From Streptomyces sp. NRRL S-118 (lineage in GTDB: Bacteria > Actinomycetota > Actinomycetes > Streptomycetales > Streptomycetaceae), in NCBI RefSeq assembly GCF_000716335.1, contig NZ_KL591013.1:129630-173555 (forward strand): a DNA stretch of 43,926 nucleotides, in the 5' to 3' direction. The notes below the pieces were generated by a model. The model was not told the DNA's origin. It was given only the letters and a program-made list of their open reading frames with translations, and made no database searches. Position 1 is the first letter of the stretch. Each line of letters begins with the position of its first letter. This document shows positions 1 through 10,300 of the stretch, in pieces. The position numbers and the translations under genes are program-made.

Positions 1-164
1 GACACCGCACCTCGCGGCGTTGTCGTCGGTCGCCCATGCTCCGCGGCGGCTCCCTCCTCCGCCCTGCGATGCACGGCGACGGACGCCACTCCGCGATCCA
101 GCCTGAACCACACGACAGACCCCAGGCGTATCGACCCGGAGCACCCGGCCCGCGGGTCCCGGCG

Positions 165-302
165 CTACTCGGCGTCGCCGTCCCCGACCCGGTACGACTT
201 CGTCCAGGTCTCGCCGCAGCGGCAGCGGTAGTGCTCGACGAGCTCACCGGCGTCGGAGACACCCATGCCCTGGTGGACACGGACATGGACATGCTTGCCC
301 AT
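165..302 (-). CDS. Small conserved hypothetical protein, 45 aa
   Basis: A short basic protein beginning MGKHVHVRVHQG and containing a compact YRCRCGETW motif with two closely spaced cysteines, followed by an acidic tail. The frame extends upstream to 401, but I chose the inner ATG at 302 because a purine-rich ribosome binding site (GAGGAAAGAGGG) lies just ahead of it and the upstream part has no coding character. The cysteine pair might bind a metal, but that is inference; I recognise no family function. It sits downstream of, and on the same strand as, the spermidine-synthase-like gene, about 95 bases away, so the two may be cotranscribed. The gene is very short, so confidence is moderate. 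Confidence 0.6.
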   Translation of the reverse strand: MGKHVHVRVHQGMGVSDAGELVEHYRCRCGETWTKSYRVGDGDAE

Positions 303-397
303 GACGGCCCTCTTTCCTCGATCGGGAACAATTGCCCGATTCTGTCCGCCGCTCGTCGCGCCGGGCAACACCCGCCCACCATGCGGACGGGTTCCCC

Positions 398-1270
398 TCA
401 CCCGAAGGCGGAGGCGGGCGGGGCGGGCGAGGGCCGGGCGCTCGCGTCGGTGACGGCCGCGGCACCGCCCGTGAAGTCGGTCAGCGCCCGGCCGTGCTCG
501 ACCCGGCCCGGGTGCGGGTCGGTGGCGACCCGGCGGGTGAGCTCGGCGACCGGCAGCGGGGTGTCCGACGCGACGAGCACGGCGTTGCCGAAGAGGCGCC
601 CGCGCAGCACGGCCGGATCGGCGGCGAGGGCGAGCTCGGGGAAGAGGGCGGCGGCGGTGGCGATCTGTCCGCGCAGATGGGCGAGCGGCGGTCCGTCGGC
701 CAGGTTGGCGGCGTAGTGCCCGCCGGGCCTGAGGACCCGCCGCACCTCGGCGAGGAACTCGGTACTGGTGAGGTGCGCGGGCGTGCGGGCGCCGCTGAAG
801 ACGTCCGCGATGACGAGGTCGGCCCAGCCGTCCGGGATCCTGGCGAGCCCGGCGCGGGCGTCGGCGCCCCGGACGCGTATCCGGGCGCCCGGATCGAGCG
901 GCAGCTCGCGGCGCACCAGCTGCACCAGGGGCGCGTCGAGCTCGACGATCTGCTGGGTGGAGCGGGGCCGGGTGGCGGCGATGTAGCGGGCGAGGGTGAA
1001 GGCGCCGCCGCCGAGGTGGAGGGCGTTCACGGGCCGCCCGGGCGGGGCGGCGAGATCGGCCACGTGCCCCAGGCGGCGCTGGTACGAGAAGCTCAGGCGG
1101 GCGGGGTCGTCGAGGTCGACGTGCGACTGGGGGGCGCCGTCGATGAGCAGGGTCCAGGCGCGGGCGCGCTCCGGGTCGGGTACGAGTTCGGCGAGGCCGC
1201 CGTCCACGGGCTCGGCCACGGTCCCGGGGGCCTGCCGTCCGCGCTGCTTCTGCCGTGCTTTCCTCGCCAT
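398..1270 (-). CDS. Spermidine synthase-like (class I SAM-dependent) protein
   Basis: A 290-residue cytosolic protein of the spermidine/spermine synthase fold. A glycine-rich SAM-binding motif I (ALHLGGGAFTLARYI) is followed by the acidic strand end QIVELDAPLV and by the motif ADVFSGARTPAHLTSTEF, typical of actinobacterial spermidine-synthase-like proteins. The VRRVLRPGG motif is also methyltransferase-like. True aminopropyltransferases carry conserved acidic residues for decarboxylated SAM and putrescine; I cannot confirm those here, so substrate and reaction are open. The start at 1270 (MARKARQKQRGRQ) has a basic tail common in Streptomyces homologues; the frame runs upstream to 1864 but that part is antisense to the next gene. 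Confidence 0.8.
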   Translation of the reverse strand: MARKARQKQRGRQAPGTVAEPVDGGLAELVPDPERARAWTLLIDGAPQSHVDLDDPARLSFSYQRRLGHVADLAAPPGRPVNALHLGGGAFTLARYIAATRPRSTQQIVELDAPLVQLVRRELPLDPGARIRVRGADARAGLARIPDGWADLVIADVFSGARTPAHLTSTEFLAEVRRVLRPGGHYAANLADGPPLAHLRGQIATAAALFPELALAADPAVLRGRLFGNAVLVASDTPLPVAELTRRVATDPHPGRVEHGRALTDFTGGAAAVTDASARPSPAPPASAFG

Positions 1271-1326
1271 CCGCCCATTATCGGCGGATCGGCACGGGGG
1301 CCCGCCGACCGGACCGGCGCGAGGGC

Positions 1327-1794
1327 CTACCGGCAGTTGTCGGCGGCCTCGATGAGGCGGGCGGCCTCGCCCAGTGCCGCGCGCAGCACCACCGGGTCGG
1401 TGACCGGTCCGGTGTCGGCGGGGGGCAGCAGCCAGCCGGATCCGGCGACCGGCGGCTCGGCGCCGCCCTGCGGGGCCTCGGCTCCGGCGATCCGCAGGCC
1501 GCGCCCCGCCGTCTGCGTGCAGGCGCTGCCCGGAACGTCCCAGGCGGCGGCGGTACCGGGCGGTACGAGGAAGCCCAGGGTGTCGCAGTCGCCGTCGTGG
1601 AGGACGGGTCCGACGACGGGGGCGCCGCCGCGGCGCAGGATGTCGACCGCCTCCAGGCCCTGCCGGGTGGGCACGGTGACCAGGTCGCACGGCCCGCCGA
1701 CCGTGTCCGGGGGCGGGGCGCTCGAGTCCTGTGTCGGCCGGTGCTGTGCGGTGGTGTGCGATTCCGGATGCTGCTGCGACTGCCGTGACGCCAT
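1327..1794 (-). CDS. Primase/polymerase-like small protein (catalytically reduced)
   Basis: A 155-residue protein resembling the short Streptomyces relatives of the bifunctional DNA primase/polymerase (prim-pol) N-terminal domain. The recognisable pattern is a strand ending DLVTVPTRQGLEAVDIL, then GPVLHDGD, then LGFLVPPGTAAAWDVPGSACT. I see no clear catalytic DxD/His set, so enzymatic activity is doubtful. The ATG at 1794 is preferred because GGAGGT lies five bases ahead of it; the frame continues upstream to 1887 without such a signal. It is transcribed away from the HTH-TPR regulator that starts at 2044, which suggests shared control. A second protein of the same general type is encoded at 25697. 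Confidence 0.7.
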   Translation of the reverse strand: MASRQSQQHPESHTTAQHRPTQDSSAPPPDTVGGPCDLVTVPTRQGLEAVDILRRGGAPVVGPVLHDGDCDTLGFLVPPGTAAAWDVPGSACTQTAGRGLRIAGAEAPQGGAEPPVAGSGWLLPPADTGPVTDPVVLRAALGEAARLIEAADNCR

Positions 1795-2043
1795 GCCGAC
1801 CTCCAACAAGGGATCCCCTCCTCGCTCGAGTCCCCGTGTGGAGACACGTTCCGTCTCTCCGCACGGTTCAACGCGGGCGGGCGTCAACGGCTACGGCGGC
1901 ACGCCGCCGCAAAGGATGGCATTTCATGGCGGATCACGGGAGAGATATCCGCTTTGTAGCCAAACCCTGCGTGCACGACCCGTCACAGCAGGTACGTTCT
2001 TCCTCCGCCGGACCAACGGCAGCACGCAGGAGAGGGCTCGGCC

Positions 2044-3393
2044 ATGGCGTCGTCTCGGGCAGTTCCCAATCTCGCCTTCCGCCGCCTGCGCGGCCGGCGC
2101 TCCCCCGCGGAGTTCGCGGCCGCTGTCCGCCGCGCCGCCCGGGAGATCGGCGAACAGGTGGCGTGCGACGCCCGCTACATCGGGCGCGTGGAGTCGGGCG
2201 AGATCCGCTGCCCCAACTACGCGTACGAGCGGGTGTTCCTGCACATGTTCCCCGGCCTCTCCCTGGCGGACCTGGGCTTCGCCTCCCGCGAGCAGGTGCG
2301 CGGACGGGCGGCCCGCGCCGCCGTCGCCGCCGGGCCGGCGGCACACATCACCACCCGGAACGATGAGGAGAGCGACGTGCTGCGTCGCGCATTCATGACG
2401 AGCGGCACCGCCACGGTGGCGGCCGCCTCGCTCGGTCTCGGGGCCCTGACGGGTCCCGGCTCCATCCCCTCGCCCCGCGCGGGCGGCACGTTCGGCGACA
2501 CCGAGGTCGCGGCCGTCGAGGAGGCGGTGCGCCGGATCCGGCTGCTCGACGACCGGTACGGAGCGGACGGGCTGTACCGCAGAGCCACCGAACCGCTGCG
2601 CACCGCCTACGCGCTGCTGGACGCGGGAACCCCCGCCCGCCGGACGATCGCCGACCGGATGCAGGCGGGTGCCGGGGAGCTGGCCCTCTCGGTGGGATGG
2701 CTGGCGCATGACTCGGGCCGTCTGGAGGACGCCCGCTCGCACTACGCGGAGGCGCTGGCCACCGCGCGGGTGGCGGGCGACCCGGGTCTGGAGGCGCACG
2801 CCTTCTCCAACACGTCCTTCCTGGCCAGGGACGCGGGCCGGTACCGGGAGGCGGTGCGCGCGGCGCAGGCCGGCCAGCACGCGGCACGGCGGCTCGCCTC
2901 GCCGCGCCTGCTCTCGCTGCTGGCCCTGCGGGAGGCGTGCGCGTGGGCGGGCCTCGGCGACCGCCCGGCGTGCGAGGAGGCCCTGGGCCGCGCGCACACG
3001 TACTTCGGGCGCGGCCCGTGCGACGCGGACCCCGAGTGGATGTCCTTCTTCGGCGAGCCGGAACTGCAGGCTCTGGAGGCGCAGTGCTGGTCCGCGCTCG
3101 GCGACTGGCCCCGGGCGGCCCGCCACGCGCACCGGGCGACGGTCCTCCAGAGCCCCCACTTCGCCCGCAACCTCGCGCTGTACCGCGCCCAGCTCTCCAC
3201 GGACCTGGCCCGCGCCGGCGCCCTGGAGGAAGCCGCGGCGGCCGGCGAGCGGGTCCTGGACCTCCTGGGCGAGGTGCAGTCCTCCCGCATCCGCACAATG
3301 CTCACGGGCACGGTGCACCTCCTCGCCCCGGAGCGGGGCATCCCGGCGGTGGCGGCGTTCCTGGAGCGGAGGGCGGCACTCGGGGAGGCATGA
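2044..3393 (+). CDS. HTH (XRE-like) regulator with TPR-type helical repeats
   Basis: A 449-residue protein. Residues about 10-75 form an XRE-like helix-turn-helix region (FRRLRGRRSPAEFAAAVRRA through RVESGEI), including the FPGLSLADLGF stretch common in Streptomyces regulators of this kind. A hydrophobic segment lies around residues 117-135 (MTSGTATVAAASLGLGAL). The rest is alanine-rich tetratricopeptide-like helices, for example LARDAGRYREAVRAAQ and WSALGDWPRAARHAHRA. This architecture is that of the NsdA-like family, which influences antibiotic production and sporulation; orthology to NsdA itself is not claimed. A GGAGAGGG ribosome binding site precedes the ATG. The gene diverges from the primase/polymerase-like gene. 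Confidence 0.82.
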   Translation: MASSRAVPNLAFRRLRGRRSPAEFAAAVRRAAREIGEQVACDARYIGRVESGEIRCPNYAYERVFLHMFPGLSLADLGFASREQVRGRAARAAVAAGPAAHITTRNDEESDVLRRAFMTSGTATVAAASLGLGALTGPGSIPSPRAGGTFGDTEVAAVEEAVRRIRLLDDRYGADGLYRRATEPLRTAYALLDAGTPARRTIADRMQAGAGELALSVGWLAHDSGRLEDARSHYAEALATARVAGDPGLEAHAFSNTSFLARDAGRYREAVRAAQAGQHAARRLASPRLLSLLALREACAWAGLGDRPACEEALGRAHTYFGRGPCDADPEWMSFFGEPELQALEAQCWSALGDWPRAARHAHRATVLQSPHFARNLALYRAQLSTDLARAGALEEAAAAGERVLDLLGEVQSSRIRTMLTGTVHLLAPERGIPAVAAFLERRAALGEA

Positions 3394-3508
3394 GGCCGAC
3401 GAGCCAATACACCGCCGGGGGCCGACAGGACAACACTCTTGGAGGTGGTGTCTATCACGCTGTTGTTTGCCCGGCTGAGGAGGGAATGTTCCGCTTGAAC
3501 GCACATCT

Positions 3509-3522
3509 GGGTCTAGACCAGT
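3509..3522. promoter_or_regulatory. DasR-like operator (dre) upstream of LamG/Rhs locus
   Basis: The sequence GGGTCTAGACCAGT contains the perfect palindrome GGTCTAGACC and matches 13 of 14 positions of the corresponding part of the DasR-responsive element consensus (ACTGGTCTAGACCAGT). It lies about 70 bases upstream of the chosen start of the LamG-domain gene. DasR is the GntR-family regulator of chitin and N-acetylglucosamine metabolism in Streptomyces. Its action here is inferred from the motif only. Confidence 0.6.
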
Positions 3523-3593
3523 AACTACCGGTCTCATAAGGTCACTCCGCTTACTTGATCTTTACGAAATTCTCAGATTGTGAGTGCGGCGAA

Positions 3594-6500
3594 GTGACGA
3601 GACGTAGGCACCGCGGTGGAGCGGTGCGGGGGGTAGCGGCCACAGCGGTGGCGCTGTTGGCCGCCGGGGGTGTGTTCAACGCGGCCCTCTCCGACGCATG
3701 GGCCGCCACCACGCCCGACGGGGGCGCCGAGTCCCCCGAGAAGACGTCGAGCGTCCGCGCCGACGACGCGGCGCGGGGCAAGGCATTCTGGCAGGACGAC
3801 GTACTGCCGGCCGCGTCGGACGAGCAGAAGGCCTCCCGGCAGGCCGTGGCCAAGGGAGAGCGGGTCGAGGTCGCGTCGCTGACCAACGAGACCAACCAGG
3901 TCTTCGCCAACAGCGACGGGACGTTCACGGTCGAGTCGTCGCCCGTTCCCGAGCGTGTCCGCAAGGACGGGACCTGGGTACCGATCGACACCACGCTCGT
4001 GACCCGCGCGGACGGCACGCTGGCACCCCGGGCGGCCCAGGACGTGGTGCTCTCCGGCGGCGGCTCCGCTCCGCTGGCCACCATCAGCCGGGAGGGCAGG
4101 ACGTACGAGCTGGGCTCGCCGTGGAAGCTTCCCGCACCGAAGGTGTCCGGCTCGACGGCCGTCTACGAGTCGGTGCGCCCGGACGTCGACCTGGTGGTGC
4201 AGGTCCGTCCCGACGGCTTCACCCAGAACCTCGTGGTGCACACGCGCAAGGCCGCAACCGACCCGGCGCTGGCGGCGATACGTTTCCCCGTCCGGACGAC
4301 CGGTCTCTCGGTCAGGACCTCCGACAGCGGCAGCGTGTCCCTCGTGGACGCAGGCGGGCGCGCGGTGTTCTCCAGCAGCGCCGCGCTGATGTGGGACACC
4401 GCCGGTGCCCCCTCGGCGACTCCCGCCGGGACGGCGTCCACCGCCCCGCGTACCGCCCGGCGGGCTCCGCTCGCGGCCGCCGGCCCCGCGCCGGCCGCCA
4501 CCGAGGCCGAAAAGGCCGTGCTGGCCGAGCCGGGCTCGCGCACGGCCGTCGCGGACGTCTCCATGGCGGGCGGCGCTCTGTCGCTCACGCCCGACCGGGC
4601 CTTCCTGACCGCGGCCGACACCGCCTATCCGGTGGTCATCGACCCGCCGGCAGTCAGCGCCACGCTGACCGGCTGGACGACGATCTGGTCGAACTCGGGT
4701 GGCACCTCCTTCTGGCGGACCTCCCATGCCCTCGGCGTCGGTTACGACGCGTACGTGGACAACAAGCAGGCGAAGTCCCTCTTCCAGTTCGACACCCGCA
4801 AGGTCGCGGGCAAGAAGATCCTGAACGCCACTTTCACGGCGTACGAGATCTGGTCGGCCAACTGCGACAAGAGGGATGTCAACCTCTACCGCACCAACCC
4901 GATCTCGGGCTCCACCACGTGGAACAACCCCCCGACCGGCTGGACGTACGTCAGCAAGACGCTGGCGGCGAAGGGCCACTCCTCGGCCTGCCCCGACGGT
5001 GACGTCGAGTTCAACGCCACGCCTGCCGTCGCGTACACGGCCAAGGCGAAGTCGACGACCACGACCCTGGGTCTGACGGCCAGCGCAAGCGACCCCATCG
5101 CGTGGAAGCAGTTCATGTCGCCGGCGGACGACCGGGCGACCTCGGACCGCAAGCCGCGACTGTCCATCACCTACGTCTCTCCGCCGACCGCCGCGCCGTC
5201 CGCGGTCAAGCTGTCGGAGCCGAACGTGGCCTGCTCCGCGTCCACCGCTCCGGCGCTGATCCGCGACACCACCCCGCGGGTGACGGCCACGCCCACGTCG
5301 GCGGACGGCTCGAACGCCAGCCTCCGGCCGAACTTCGAGCTGTACGCGGGCTCCAGCACCACCCCGATCAACCTGAGCCCGGACACCTGGACGGCCAGCG
5401 GGATCGCCGGGTCGGACCCGACACCGACCCTGACGAGCGGTACGACGTACAAGTTCCGCGCCCGTACCCAGTACCGGTACACCTGGTCGGGCACCACGAG
5501 CTACCTGTACGGCCCCTGGTCCTCGTACTGTTACTTCAAGGTGGACGCCACCGCCCCGCCGCAGCCCACGGTGACGTCCGTGGAGTACCCGGAGTGCGCC
5601 GGCACCACGTGCGACGCCTCGCCGGAGACGGGAAGCGTCGGCCAGACCGGCGCGTTCAGGATCAGCGCGGGCGCCACCGACGTCCGGCGCTACGACATCT
5701 GGCTCAACGGCGTGCTGCTGGAGAGCAAGACGTTCACCACCGGAACCGCCAGCTACGAGCGCAAGGTCACGCCGACCAAGCGCCTGACCAACACCCTCCG
5801 GGTGCAGACCTTCGACGCCGCGGGAAACCCGAGCGCCACCAAGGACTACCTGTTCAAGGTCGCCAAGGCGTCCAACCCCGTCGCCCAGTGGAAGCTGGAC
5901 GGATCCGGCACCAACGCGGCCGGCACCGCCCACATCCTGACGCCCGGCGGCGGCGCGGCGTGGAGCTCAGCGGCACGCCTGGGAACGGGCCTGTCCCTCA
6001 ACGGCACCGGCGCGTACGCGGCGGCCCCCGGCCCGGTGGTGGACACCACGGGCAGCTTCTCCGTCGCGGCGTGGACCAGGCTCGGCTCCCGCAGCCAGAT
6101 CAGCACCGTCGCCAGCCAGCAGGGCACGCAGGTCGGTGCCTTCCAGCTGTACTACTCCTCGTCGTACGACCGCTGGGTGTTCAACCGCTACAGCTCCGAC
6201 GGCGCGAGCCTGGTGCGCGCGATCTCGACGCGCCCCGGTGTCATCGGCGCCTGGACGCACCTGCTGGCGGTCTACGACCGTGACGCCCAGCAGATCCGCC
6301 TGTACGTCAACGGCCGTCTGGAGGCGACCACGGCGTACACCACCCCGTGGGCGGCGACCGGTCCGTTCGAGATCGGCCGGATGAAGAGCCCCAGCGGCGG
6401 CGCCCTCGGCAGCTACTTCAAGGGTGACCTGGACCAGGTCCAGGCGTGGAACCGGGTCGTTTTCCCCGACGAGATGTGGGCCCAGTCCAACCTGGAGAGC

Positions 6501-7238
6501 CCCGAGACGGGTCAGCCCCAGCCCGCGCTGCTGGCGCACTGGAACATGGACAACGCCTCGGGCACCACGGCCCCCGACGAGTCCGGCCGCGGCAACCTGC
6601 TCACCCTGGCCTCCGGCGCCGGCTTCACCCTGGCCGACGACCCCGCGCACGGCACCGTGCTGAACCTGCCGGCCACCGCCACGGGTACCGCCAGCGCTCC
6701 GGTGACGCTGGACGAATCCGGCAGCTTCACCGTGGCCGGCTGGGTCAACCTGAACCCCGACGTACTGGAGAACACCACCGGCGCCCACTCGCCGACCGTG
6801 TTCGCCCACCCGGGCCTGCAGCGCAACGCCTTCCGCCTGTGGTACCGGCAGGAAGTCGGCGAGGCGGTCGGTGACTGGAACTTCGGTGTCTACCAGACCG
6901 ACGTGCTCAACGGCCCCGCGGCCACCATCACCTCGGAGCAGGTCAACCCGCCCGGCAACTGGATCCACGTGGTCGGCGTGTTCGACTCCGCGAACCAGTC
7001 GGCCAAGCTCTACCTCGCGGGCGTACGGGAGGGCGCGGAGGACGGCGTCTTCGTCGAGAGCATCTTCCAGTCCGACCAGCCCCTGATGGTCGCCGGAGCC
7101 CGGCGCCACGACACCGGGGCCTGGGGCAACCGTCTGATGGGTCAGCTCGACGACCTGCGCGTGTACGCGGGCGTCCTGTCGGAGGCGGAGATCACGCAGC
7201 TGGCGACCGTGGACGAGCCACCGGTCGACATCGGCTGA
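3594..7238 (+). CDS. Secreted DNRLRE and LamG domain wall protein
   Basis: A 1214-residue exported protein with no obvious catalytic domain. The GTG at 3594 gives a clean signal peptide: an RRRHR n-region, a hydrophobic core GVAATAVALLAAGGV, and likely cleavage after AWA. A TTG at 3555 would add 13 unrelated residues. Residues about 350-530 form a DNRLRE domain (ends RKPRLSITYV), and 540-755 look like fibronectin-type beta domains (KVDATAPPQPTV). Residues about 760-955 and 978-1205 are two LamG/concanavalin-like domains (SFSVAAWTRLG and SFTVAGWVNLN). I see no sortase signal. It lies 89 bases ahead of the Rhs toxin gene; LamG and Rhs genes are often adjacent in Streptomyces, which suggests a role in surface attachment or toxin presentation (inference). 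Confidence 0.88.
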   Translation: MTRRRHRGGAVRGVAATAVALLAAGGVFNAALSDAWAATTPDGGAESPEKTSSVRADDAARGKAFWQDDVLPAASDEQKASRQAVAKGERVEVASLTNETNQVFANSDGTFTVESSPVPERVRKDGTWVPIDTTLVTRADGTLAPRAAQDVVLSGGGSAPLATISREGRTYELGSPWKLPAPKVSGSTAVYESVRPDVDLVVQVRPDGFTQNLVVHTRKAATDPALAAIRFPVRTTGLSVRTSDSGSVSLVDAGGRAVFSSSAALMWDTAGAPSATPAGTASTAPRTARRAPLAAAGPAPAATEAEKAVLAEPGSRTAVADVSMAGGALSLTPDRAFLTAADTAYPVVIDPPAVSATLTGWTTIWSNSGGTSFWRTSHALGVGYDAYVDNKQAKSLFQFDTRKVAGKKILNATFTAYEIWSANCDKRDVNLYRTNPISGSTTWNNPPTGWTYVSKTLAAKGHSSACPDGDVEFNATPAVAYTAKAKSTTTTLGLTASASDPIAWKQFMSPADDRATSDRKPRLSITYVSPPTAAPSAVKLSEPNVACSASTAPALIRDTTPRVTATPTSADGSNASLRPNFELYAGSSTTPINLSPDTWTASGIAGSDPTPTLTSGTTYKFRARTQYRYTWSGTTSYLYGPWSSYCYFKVDATAPPQPTVTSVEYPECAGTTCDASPETGSVGQTGAFRISAGATDVRRYDIWLNGVLLESKTFTTGTASYERKVTPTKRLTNTLRVQTFDAAGNPSATKDYLFKVAKASNPVAQWKLDGSGTNAAGTAHILTPGGGAAWSSAARLGTGLSLNGTGAYAAAPGPVVDTTGSFSVAAWTRLGSRSQISTVASQQGTQVGAFQLYYSSSYDRWVFNRYSSDGASLVRAISTRPGVIGAWTHLLAVYDRDAQQIRLYVNGRLEATTAYTTPWAATGPFEIGRMKSPSGGALGSYFKGDLDQVQAWNRVVFPDEMWAQSNLESPETGQPQPALLAHWNMDNASGTTAPDESGRGNLLTLASGAGFTLADDPAHGTVLNLPATATGTASAPVTLDESGSFTVAGWVNLNPDVLENTTGAHSPTVFAHPGLQRNAFRLWYRQEVGEAVGDWNFGVYQTDVLNGPAATITSEQVNPPGNWIHVVGVFDSANQSAKLYLAGVREGAEDGVFVESIFQSDQPLMVAGARRHDTGAWGNRLMGQLDDLRVYAGVLSEAEITQLATVDEPPVDIG

Positions 7239-7283
7239 CGCCCCACTCCCTTCACCCCTCTCCCCACACTGTTTCATCCATCC

Positions 7284-7319
7284 GCGGTGGTGGGCCGGGC
7301 ACTCCCGGCCCACCACCGC
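7284..7319 (+). terminator. Strong hairpin between LamG gene and Rhs gene
   Basis: The arms GCGGTGGTGGGCCGGG and CCCGGCCCACCACCGC form a perfect 16-bp stem with a four-base loop. There is no T-tract, as is usual for Streptomyces terminators. It ends only nine bases before the annotated Rhs start, so it may also limit readthrough into, or translation of, the toxin gene. Confidence 0.75.
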
Positions 7320-7327
7320 TGTCAAGA

Positions 7328-10300
7328 ATGCGAGAAACCCTTTTGTCCGGCACACCACGCGTGCCGTCGTGGTCATGGAGGAAAGCGAGCCGCCGCCGCA
7401 TAGCGGCGGTCGCCCTGCCCGTGACCACGGCCATCGTCACCACCCTGTTGGGCGCGGCCCCGGCACAGCAGTACGAGCGCGATCCCAGCGCCCTGGAGAA
7501 GCCCGACTTCGGCAAGGCGGAGCCTTTCAGGGCCAAGCACAAGCCGGTCTCCGACCCGACGCGGCGGGCGGCGGCGAAGACCCGGGAGAAGGCCGCCCGC
7601 AAGGTCGCCTGGCCCGAGGCGGGTACCGCGAGCGTCGCGGTACCCTCCCGGCCGGACGCCGAAACCAGGGCCGGCCGCCTGCCGGTCTCCCTCGGCCGGC
7701 CGGTGCCCGCGAAGGCGGGCAAGTCCGCCGCGGCCCGCGCGGCCGCCGCGAACCGCCTGCCGAAGCCGGCGCCGGCCAAGGCCGAGGTACGGATCCTCGA
7801 CCGGGCCAGGACGGCGAAGCTCGGTATCGAGGGCGTGGTGCTCACCGTGCGCCGCGCGGACGGCAAGGCCGATCCGGCCGGGCTCTCCGTCGGCCTCGAC
7901 TACAGCGGCTTCGCCCACGCCTACAGCGGCAACTGGGCTTCCCGGCTCCGGCTGGTGCAGCTCCCCGCCTGTGCGCTCACCACCCCCGAGAAGCCCGCGT
8001 GCCGCACGACCACGCCGGTCCCGTCCTCGAACGACACGGCGGACCGGACCCTCACCGCCCAGGTGACCACGCCGAAGGCCACCACGGCGCAGGCCCGCAG
8101 CGCGAGCGCCTTCACGGTCCTCGCCGCCTCGGCCGGCACCTCCTCGGACCAGGGCACGTACGAGGCCACCCCGCTGTCGCCGTCGGCGACCTGGTCCGGC
8201 GGCGGCTCCAATGGCGACTTCACCTGGTCGTACCCCATGGACGTCGTACCGGCCCCCGCCGGTCCGGCGCCGTCGGTGGCGATCGGCTACTCGGCGCAGA
8301 GCGTCGACGGCCGCACCTCCTCCACCAGCGCCCAGCCCTCCTGGATCGGTGAGGGCTTCGACCTGCCGACCTCGTACATCGAGCGCTCCTACGGCTCCTG
8401 CGACGACGACGGCCAGGACAAGAAGTACGACCAGTGCTGGAAGGAGGACAACGCCTCCATCGTCCTCAACGGCAAATCCAGCAGCCTGATCCTGCTCGAC
8501 AGGACCAAGGGCACCTGGCGCCTCCAGGGCGACGACGGCGAGCGCGTCGTGCGCACCACCGGCGCCGTCAACGGCGACGACGACGGCGAGCACTGGACCG
8601 TCACGACCACCGACGGCACCCAGTACGTCTTCGGCAAGAACCGGCTGCCCGGCTGGGCCGCCGGCAAGGCCGAGACCAACTCGGTGTGGACGGTCCCGGT
8701 CTTCGGTGACGACTCCGGCGAACCCGGCTACGACGCCGGCACCAGCTTCTCCGCCCGCTCCAAGAACCAGGCCTGGCGCTGGAACCTCGACTACGTCGTG
8801 GACCCGCACGGCAACGTCATGACGTACTGGTACGACAAGGAGCTCAACTACTACGCCAGGAACGGCACCACCGGCAACGGCGTGGAGTACGTCCGCGGCG
8901 GCCACCTGAAGCGCATCGACTACGGCCAGCGCACCGACACGATCTTCTCCACCACTCAGCCGGCGGCCGCCCGGGTGAAGTTCACCGTCGCCGAGCGCTG
9001 CGTCCCGGTGAGCGGCGGGGAGACGTGCACCACGCTGACCGAGACCAACCGCAACGCCTGGCCGGACGTCCCGTACGACCAGATCTGCAAGAAGGACACC
9101 GTCTGCACCGACCAGCCGGCCCCGTCCTTCTTCTCCCGCAAGCGCCTCACCGGTGTCACCACCCAGGTCTACAAAGGCACGGGCACCGGCGCGGACACCG
9201 ACTACCGGGACGTCAACCACTGGGCCCTGGACCAGTCCTTCCCGGACCCGGGTGACGGGTCGAACGCCGGCCTGTGGCTGAAGTCCATCCAGCACACCGG
9301 CAAGGTGGGCACCCCCGTCGCCCTTCCGGCCATCACCTTCTCCGGCGTCCAGCTCCACAACCGTGTCGACAAGACCGGCGACGACGTTCCGCCCTTCATC
9401 AAGTGGCGCGTCCGCACGGTGACCTCCGAGACCGGGTCGGTCCTCAACGTCAACTACTCCGACCCCGAGTGCGTCGCCGACACGAACATCCCGGCCGCGC
9501 TCGACAAGAACACCAAGCGCTGCTACCCGGTCAAGTGGATCCCGCCGTCCAACCCCACGGCGGGCACCGACCCGCAGCCGCGCACGGACTGGTTCCACAA
9601 GTACGTCGTCACGCAGGTCACCGAGTCCGACCCGACGGGCGGGGCCCCGCTGAAGCAGACGGACTACACGTACCACGGCGGCGGTGCCTGGGCGTACGAC
9701 GACCAGTCGCCCATCACCCCGGCCAAGTACCGGACGTGGGGCATCTGGCGCGGCTTCCAGAAGGTCACCACCCATACCGGTGAGGCCGCGGGCGTCCGCT
9801 CCAGGTCGACCTCCCTGTTCTACCGGGGCATGCACGGCGACAAGCAGCTCGACGGCACCACCCGCACGGAGACGGTCACCGACTCCACGGGCACCGCGGT
9901 GAACGACGAGGAGCAGTACGCCGGGCAGGTGCGCGAGGCCATCACGTACAACGGCACGACCGGCGGCGAGGTCTCGGGCACGATCACCACGCCGTGGTCG
10001 CAGAACACCGCGACGGCGACGCACTCGTACGGCACTGTCCGTGCCTGGATGACGCGTACGGGCAAGGAGGTCAAGCGGACCCCCGTCACGGGCGGCACGC
10101 CGATCACCTCCACGACGTCCACGACGTACGACACGCAGAGCGGCCAGCCGCTGACGGTGGAGACCGAGGGCGGTGGGGTCAAGGACTGCACGCGGACCGA
10201 GTACGCGAAGAACACCACCGCCTGGCTGCTCACGGCCGTGAAGCGCGTCGAGAAGGTGTCGGTCGGGTGCGGCGTCACGCCGAACCGCACCGGCGACCCG

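Noticed and set aside
1..164. A partial gene at the left edge, with an ATG at 37 on the minus strand (MGDRRQRREVRC)
   Set aside because: Only 12 codons are visible and the ribosome binding site is unclear, so it cannot be supported.
332..2398. A 688-codon plus-strand frame over the spermidine synthase-like gene
   Set aside because: It is antisense to two well supported genes and overlaps the start of the HTH regulator.
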